DNA of 51,808 bases from Terana coerulea (taxonomy: Eukaryota > Basidiomycota > Agaricomycetes > Polyporales > Phanerochaetaceae), in the NCBI GenBank assembly GCA_024811115.1, contig JAKOGH010000805.1:1-51808 (forward strand), read 5' to 3'. A program made the position numbers and the translations under genes. Under the pieces are notes generated by a model that was given only the letters and a program-made list of their open reading frames with translations, was not told the DNA's origin and made no database searches. The stretch's first letter is position 1. Each line of letters begins with the position of its first letter. Shown here piece by piece: positions 43,239 through 51,808 of this stretch.

Positions 43239-46200
43239 TTACGGCACAGTTAGCACGCGCAGAAACATGTCGTAGTCTACAGTGTCATTAAAGTAGTATC
43301 TACGGGAGTTATGAGTGCCATTCCGGTCCAATGCTGGTATCAAGTGGGACCCGCGCAAGAGGTATTCAAGGAAGACGAATGAGGTCTTCTTCTCTTCTTC
43401 AAAAACCCGGCATCCGTCCCATGTGGTTCGCGGCTTCCACTTGCTACGCGTGAATTGTCTTATGAGGGCGACTCCACGTGTGCGGCCAGACGGAAGAGTG
43501 ACCCGGAATAGACCAACGAGACGCACGCACGCGAGCTCTTGACTTTCGAGGTTGACGAGGGCACAATCAAAGCGAGGCTCGTTGTTAAACTTCGGGTTGC
43601 AGCGCAGTATGTCCCGTGCCTCTGACCAATCTTCCTGCGACTGGTATTTGAGGTAAAGACAACGATGCGGCGTGATCTGCGTAGTACAGCTATCAATGTC
43701 ATCATCTTGCTAGGATACTTTTGTACACGCTCACGTTAAGATACTGTGTTGTTCGCAGGCCCGACTCTTCCGGCATGTGCTCCAGCAGAAAAGACGAGAG
43801 GCGACGGGCAAAGTCTTGGTACGCCGAATCACCGTTCATGATGCATTGTAACCCGAACGCCGTTGTTGTCTTCTGTTTCGCGCCAAGTTGCCAGTTCTCA
43901 GCCGCATCGTTGTCTGCTTGTTGAGGAGTCGGATGCGTCGTGTCTTCTTCATCTTGTTCAGGAGCTTCCGAGCCGCTCCCTTCGCGATCATCACATGCCC
44001 TCGTTCTCTCTTCCCACTCATCCACAGCCATCCTAATGCGAGCGATTGCTTCCTGATTCTCGTCAATCCGCGCCATCTGAGTCACCAACATAAGATATCA
44101 GTATTTGTGGTAGTAGCCATAACACCTTGTCCTTGCTTACCTGGTTTTCCGCGTCTCTGCCATTAGTTTGATCCCATGCTTCCTTGGCCTCCTGCAGAAA
44201 CCCTTCGCCAGGCCGTGTCACCGTGTTTTGAGACGAACCTTTGTCCCTCGTATCCGAGATAGAGTGGGCAGACTGATGCTGCTTCAAGAAGTCGAAGCTC
44301 TTGCCATACAGTTCGCAGACATTCTGTGGGAAACAACAGTCAGATTGGGCATGCTCGATACTGCAGTCAAGGTCGCGCACCGCCGCATGCTTTTCATAAG
44401 CCTTGAGGGACTCTTCAATAAGCTTTAGCTGGTCATCACTGATACAGTGTAGACCAATCAGCATGCGAAATTTCGCATACGCTCGGAGGCAATGTATAAG
44501 CGGGGAGTTTCTCGGGAAGAGCTCAACGAGGCAGGGAATAATGCACTGGGGGCCAAACATGAGTAGCGCAAGTACAGCAAGCGTATACATCAACGCACCC
44601 GAAGGATATCGAAAAACACTTGCCCGTCTGCGTAGCCTATAGTCGTAACATTTATGAAATGCTTCATCTTCGCCCAGCGAGGGACTGCTCGCATGCTGTA
44701 GCATAAAGATGACAATCAGCTAACCGCAAACCGAGTCCCGAAGAGGACCGAGTGAGAAGGGATACTCACTGGCGAGCCAGCGCGCCTTTGAGCTTCGATT
44801 CACCAAGGATTTGCAGTATCAGCGGCCACATATGCTTGCCAAACTTTCCAAGATCATCGGCGTGAAGAACATCGTAGGATGCAGCCTGATAGGGATCAGA
44901 ATTGTTCATGGACCAGAAGAAATTCTGGACACAAGTTCAGTGTTGACAAACAATACAACCCGAGGGAAAAAATGTGCGTACCTCTGTATCATGGAGCCCA
45001 TGACTTTGGAGAAGTTGCTCCTTGCGCGTCTTTGTCTTAGCTGCTCGAGCTTGATGGAAGACATCTGACATATTCTCGGTGGTGCGTAGTGTACTGATAT
45101 ATGTCGTTCGATGGAGGTCGGTTTTGAAGACCAAGCATCGAGGGCACGGGTAGTTGGCAAGTGCTGCCCGAATTGCACATAGCGCTTCTGCTTCCTTGAG
45201 GTCAAGCGATTCTATCAGGATTCCGGGATACAGAATGCGCATCAGCGAATCTCCGCATTTGACTGTGTCTCCTATTTGAGAGGGCTCCCGAAGCGAGCCA
45301 TAAATGACAGCGAGAACCTTATGATAGATTTCACGCACAAAGCGTGCGAACTCGAGCTGTTCGGCCTCTGATCGGTCGTCACGATGGGAAGGATCCACGA
45401 CCTACCAGTAGCATAGCGTTAGGACACATCGTTTGATGTCTGCAAAATTTAGGCGTACGTACAATGGGCATATATCCAATGAGAATTCCGCCTCCGTTGC
45501 CGGACGCATTCCGGATCTCTCGTGGTAAAAATGCAGCACGCATCACAATGGGATGCTTCGAGACCTTCTTTGTCATGTTGCCCTTGTCCAGCCATATATG
45601 AAGTGGTAGGTAGCAGTGGGGATACTCTCCAGTTGTAGGAAGAGTGCTCTGTTAAAAGCCAATTCAGAAATTACAACCACAAGTAATAACCGAGAACACA
45701 TACCTGCGCTTTGTACCAACGATCACCCGTGTTTGTCTCATCATAGAGTCTGCACTCTCGCCAGCCAGTCACCAGGTATTTCTTTACTGGCCACCACATG
45801 ATGGAATCTGCGAGGGATTCGTCTGTGACAAGACTCCGAGCCCACACCCAAGGATCACGGTAAGGAAATGTATAGACATATTCTTTGCCTTCGTAGATTC
45901 CCTTCACTGTGCCTTGCTGAAACTGCTCATGTATACGTTCAGTGCTTGCTGTAAACCAAGCAATAGACTGAGTTGACTCACTGGGATTTGGAACTTCCGC
46001 GCTGCTTCCAACGACTTCTGCATGTCCTCGTACTTTCGAAAGGAAACTCCACTCCCATGAGGTGCCCATTCGCCATGAAGCGCACGGAGCTGCATGTTCA
46101 CAACGTCGCGACTGAGAAGACCTGTGACCGCTGACTCTGTATAAGTAAAGTCACCCAGTGAACGGAAGGGGGCCCATGGTTGTGCCGCCCGCGTCGTCGA

Positions 46201-46797
46201 AGATCGCGTAGAAGCACAAGACACAGGAAGTTGAGTGTCGTCGGACTTGCTGCCATGCTTTGAAGGTTGCGGCTCTGTTGAGAGTGGGATGATTGTTGGT
46301 GTGGATATACCGCTGTGCGGGTGGTAAACGATCTTAATATGCGGTTCCGCTGGCGAGGACTCAGAGTCTAAGGTACTGGCCCGGGAATTTTGGCCTTCAG
46401 GCGGCGGTACTGTGGTGCTATCAGATGTGTTCGCAGAGATATGCTCTGTGTGTATAGATGCATCATAACCATCTTCATGGCTGAGACGTCCGTTCGAGGT
46501 TTGGGCCGCCACAAAGCCAGGTGGTGCCTAATACGGACAGTCAGCGTCAGTGCAGCAAACAACCGCGACGTGCGCCAATTGTACGCTTACCTTCAAACTC
46601 TCTGGACCGACCACACTTTCGCCTGCCGCTCGCGTTTTAGCGAAATGCCTTTGCTCATGCAATTGTCGACATGAAGCCTCATGTTTGTCGAACCGCCGGG
46701 GATCTCGAAGGGTGTTGCAGAAGGTACACCGGACTTTGTTTGACGGCTCAACCAATACTGACTGGCTGGATTTCGATGCAGTGGCGACGCGTGGCAT
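43239..46797 (-). CDS. Plavaka-family transposase
   Basis: The ATG at 46797 opens MPRVATASKSSQSVL and a zinc-finger-like CTFCNTLRDPRRFDKHEASC (exon 46591-46797, GTAAGC donor). Exon 2 starts at 46527 and holds a low-complexity linker, then the family signature region PWAPFRSLGDFTYTESAV. Later pieces are EYVYTFPYRDPWVWARSLV, ESLADSIMWWPVKKYLVTGW, a catalytic-core-like stretch with HPIVMRAAFLPREIRNASGN, CAIRAALANYPCPRCLVF, a long helical part and, at the C-terminus, RFDCALVNLESQELACVRLV and FNDTVDYDMFLRV (stop at 43239). Introns are short. This order matches basidiomycete Plavaka transposases, known for cut-and-paste mobility. I saw no certain disabling change, but I did not resolve every intron. 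Confidence 0.8.
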
Positions 46798-47083
46798 GGC
46801 TGCGAGGTGGTTGAGTGCGAAAATGGTACTGGTGAGTAATATGCTCCGTCTGTTTTCGGGACGTGGCGCGCCATGCGCATATTTTGATCCGCCCGCCCTA
46901 GACCCTGCGTGGTGCGGCAACGACGCTGCAACACCCGCACTCAGCAACATGATGGCAAATATTGGGACTACGTCATACACCGCCGCGACTACATACAGGT
47001 TCAGCATGACTAGGTACGCCGCCTTGTTTTATCCACCATCCTCACGTCGAGGTAGCGAGAAAGCTCATTCAATCTGTTTAGCC

Positions 47084-48495
47084 ATGCCCTCGAGCCAGAC
47101 ACGCCCAGAAAACGCGGAAATAAATCAGGTGCCTCTATCGCCAGGAACCCTTTACACGGTGCGCAAACAGAATCTCCGCTCCCTTCTTTCGGACCTACTA
47201 CTAATACAAGATATACCAGGGCTTTCGCTCGCTTCAGGCAGAGCTGAATACGGCGAGAGCAGAGCTACAAGCAGCTCGAGAAGAACAAGCTGTTCTCGAA
47301 AACAACGCCCAGCCGTCGCCTCCCGAAGATGCAAGATCTGCAAAGCGGCTGAAGACCTCGGATGAGGGTTCTGGCCCTCTTATTCAAGCACGACTCTACA
47401 TGCGCAAGCTTACAACCATGTATCTTCTGTGGATCCGCCAGCCTGAGAAGACCTTGCGCATTGAGGCCGATCCCGACTGGAGCCCAATAGAGCGCTTTGA
47501 TCGCCAGGACTCGGAAGAGTGGTTGCAGGGTCAGCTGGCGGACATGCGAGAAGTATTCCCGCAAGATGTGTGGGAATCTTTCAGTACTGAGTGGTTTATC
47601 AATATGGTGAGTCCTCAGAACATAATAATAACGCGCTACATCCTCTCATCTACATGCAGCTCAAGAAGGAAGCATCACAGCAACGGTCGAACATGGCCAG
47701 TAGAGTGCGCAACGATGTCGGCGGCACCATCTTCAGGTGCTTCGATGGCGACCTCGCCACTCCAGACAGCCGCAGGACGAAATTCGGCAAATACATTGGG
47801 CTTCCGGCTGACACGCCGGAGTCGAAGTATGATAGCTTTGATGCCGAGGTTCTCCATGAACCATACAATGGCAAGTCCCAACCACGTACTGTCTTTCGGA
47901 ACTTGGCGTTGATAAGGGTAAGTGAGAATTGTCACTGTCTATTATACTTGCACTGATTCAATGCACCCAGGTGCTTAGTTGTATAATCCGAGGGCCCAAG
48001 TCAATCAAGACGCATGATGGCAAGATCAACACCGCTGTCAACACTGAAACCGTCAATTCAAAGTGGGGGCTAACGCACACCACGCCCGGTGCTATTGCCG
48101 CGGCGAGCATCATGGTATGTTGGCGGCTTGTATCACGGATGTCTCTGACTCAATTTGCTCTCATACTTCAGGCGCGTTGGGCACTGTCTCCCGATATCGA
48201 GTTCCATGAGACGGGCGCTCAGAGTCGCATCAACTGGCAGAAGGATTTTGAAGAATACCTTGCATATCTCATGCGTGGAATACTTGGTGAGCATTCCTCA
48301 GTACTCGATATCTTCCGCACATGGGACGAGGCCCTATTTCCGAACTCCACAACCGGTTATGGTCACCAGCAGAGGGGCGCAGGTGGTACTCAGGGGTCTG
48401 GGAGTGAGCGAACGGGCCTGCAGGACATGCTCGCACAGCTGGATGAGGATGATAGTGCCATACATGATCAGGACACTAATGTAGAAGACAACTAG
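47084..48495 (+). CDS. Second gene of the transposon, unknown function
   Basis: Exons 47084-47128, 47220-47606, 47660-47917, 47971-48114 and 48172-48495 join in phase to 385 residues. The first exon is the least certain. The N-terminal part has a coiled-coil-like stretch (SLQAELNTARAELQAAREEQ) and a basic patch (RSAKRLKTSDEG). The middle includes LYMRKLTTMYLLWIRQPEK and FGKYIGLPADTPESKYDSFD, and the tail is acidic (QLDEDDSAIHDQD). Proteins like this accompany such transposons in mushrooms. I recall an uncharacterised domain (DUF6698) for them but cannot confirm it. A role in DNA binding or regulation of transposition is only a guess. Confidence 0.65.
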
Positions 48496-48595
48496 CACCG
48501 TAATGACAGGAGCACAGTAGCCTTGAGACCAGAATATGGACAATTTGTGTTTCCTAGATACGCTATATAACCCATAAAGTCAAAGTAAAACTAAA

Positions 48596-48672
48596 GCTCG
48601 CGTAGCCTAGTGGTAAGATTGCATTACATTAACTTTGAGTAACCTTCTGTTCGTGGGTTCAAGTCCCGGTAC
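48596..48672 (+). repeat. tRNA-like sequence (pol III A and B boxes), probable SINE head
   Basis: It contains an A box TAGCCTAGTGG (48603-48613) and a B box GGTTCAAGTCC (48656-48666), 53 bp apart. The T-arm GTGGG/CCCGG pairs at four of five positions. The acceptor arms do not pair well and no convincing anticodon stem is present, so it is not a good tRNA gene. It sits between the transposon's second gene and its right end. Confidence 0.5.
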
Positions 48673-48826
48673 TACCCCCACTAACTTTACTGATACCATT
48701 ACTGATCTGATAAGTAGAAATTCGTTACGGTTGCTGGAATAGTGTAACATGATCAACCAGTCACTGGAGGCGATGGATAACATTTTTCACATTTTGCCTA
48801 CATATGTTCATGGCGCTTGACCAAAC

Positions 48827-49019
48827 CTGATGAGGTCTGCTAAGGTCCCACAGGCTGATTAGGCCCTAGCAGGACCCGTCAGGCTGAGCAGGCCTTAGCA
48901 GAGCTGATAGCGCCGTTTAGCGTATTTTTGGCCCATCTCAGGCCCCCGGGCGCCTCCTTGCCTTGCCAGATCTGCCACGGCCTGATGCGACCTCATTTGG
49001 CTGTGGCGGTTTTGCGACA
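48827..49019. repeat. Right subterminal and terminal repeats of the transposon
   Basis: Blocks such as CCTGATGAGGTCTGCTAAGG, AGGCTGATTAGGCCCTAGCA and CAGGCTGAGCAGGCCTTAGC lead to the end TTTTGCGACA. Confidence 0.6.
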
Positions 49020-49401
49020 CGAAGATCATTCCGCAAAACGCAAAACGCATGGGATTTCTTCATTACAATACAAACGCCACTGTAATACAGATACAAATAA
49101 GAAAACACGAGCAAGGGTATTACGCGTAAGAACAAGTCCGGCTAAGACGAAGTTTGAAGTTGTAGGGCATAAGGAGTCAAACCAGGCTTCAGCGAACGAC
49201 AGCCCCTATGTGCTCGGGAGGTACGCCGAAGAAGGCCAGGCTGAGGAATGAGGTCCGGTCAGGCAAGAGACGTAAGCAAGAGGCTTCCCAGTCTCAACGT
49301 GAGATGGAGGCGGGAGTCGGGAGTCCGAGGTAATCATACTCTGTACAATGGTTTCACTTGTTCCCAAACTGTGGAAGGAAATCTAGACGCCTTGATGCTC
49401 G
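49020..49401. other. Intergenic, between transposon and poly(A) polymerase
   Basis: No gene is recognised. Presumably it contains the 3' flank of the polymerase gene. Confidence 0.3.

Positions 49402-51808
<2,407 letters not shown>

Larger units (their letters stand above)
43088..49019. mobile_element. Plavaka-type DNA transposon with two divergent genes
   Basis: An element of about 5.9 kb. The outer ends are TGTCGCAAAA at 43088 and its inverse TTTTGCGACA at 49010-49019. Subterminal GC-rich blocks with CCTGATGAGG motifs lie inside both ends (43135-43160 and 48827-48940). It carries a transposase on the minus strand and an unrelated gene on the plus strand, transcribed away from each other. 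I could not establish a target duplication. The left border is supported by the end of homology to another repeat. The coding genes look intact or nearly so, suggesting a fairly recent insertion. Confidence 0.75.

Noticed and set aside
46550..47365. A 271-codon frame between the two transposon genes
   Set aside because: It runs antisense to the transposase zinc-finger exon and in the wrong frame for the second gene. The spliced gene models explain the region better.
48596..48672. Functional tRNA gene
   Set aside because: The acceptor stem does not pair and the anticodon arm is not convincing.

Overview
The window looks like genomic DNA of a filamentous basidiomycete, most likely an Agaricomycete and possibly a polypore. 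Genes are cut by many short introns of about 30-70 nt with GTRNGT donors and CAG/TAG acceptors. The recognisable families are typical of such fungi: a small family of BTB-related proteins, a basidiomycete glycopeptide-type secreted protein, a cyanovirin-N homologue, a DUF6533-like membrane protein and a Plavaka-type DNA transposon. There are no bacterial operons, ribosome binding sites or CRISPR arrays. Only a few loci read cleanly: the poly(A) polymerase at the right edge (cut by the window end), the cyanovirin-N gene and the transposon's second gene, with the transposase probably intact. Several other genes (BTB copies, hydrolase, glycopeptide, membrane protein) carry frame breaks or stops, so this is mostly a decaying accessory region.

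Layout, left to right: promoter of a repeat unit reading off the left edge (1-110); BTB-related gene 1 (857-2263); a near-empty stretch with a perfect hairpin (3702-3744); a frame-broken alpha/beta hydrolase (4540-5921); two divergent repeat units D (minus) and A (plus) at 6.9-12.1 kb; a 175-bp MITE (12639-12813); one copy of a degenerate duplicated segment (13.0-13.96 kb); a glycopeptide pseudogene (14.1-15.0 kb); a second MITE (16386-17056) and an AT-rich, CpG-poor island to about 18.47 kb; BTB gene 2 (minus) divergent from unit B (19.6-22.1 kb); the second copy of the duplicated segment; a membrane-protein pseudogene (25.6-26.7 kb); the cyanovirin-N gene (28.7-29.1 kb); an unrecognised stretch; a pair of units F/E sharing one promoter (32.4-34.3 kb); BTB-related gene 3 (minus) divergent from unit C (34.35-38.1 kb); a BTB pseudogene (38.5-39.66 kb); unrecognised DNA; a unit fragment broken by a Plavaka transposon (43.09-49.02 kb) that carries a transposase, a second divergent gene and a tRNA-like sequence; and the poly(A) polymerase gene (minus).

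The most interesting signal is a repeated module seen at five loci, plus a promoter-only remnant at the left edge. It has a 17-bp palindrome (consensus GTTTATTCNNAATAAAC), a TATA box mostly 31-42 bp away, a leader that in units A-D carries a locus-specific tandem array (67, 97 or 137 bp), and then a block of about 100 nt that folds into four helices. The helices are kept by compensatory base changes among six diverged copies, while the joining segments (GRGAYRAGTA and GAAACYAAC) are conserved. This looks like a previously undescribed structured RNA. Modules lie head to head, either with each other (D/A, F/E) or with BTB-related genes (left-edge unit/BTB1, BTB2/B, BTB3/C). In E and F the block sits 10-15 nt inside an intron, downstream of paralogous exons.
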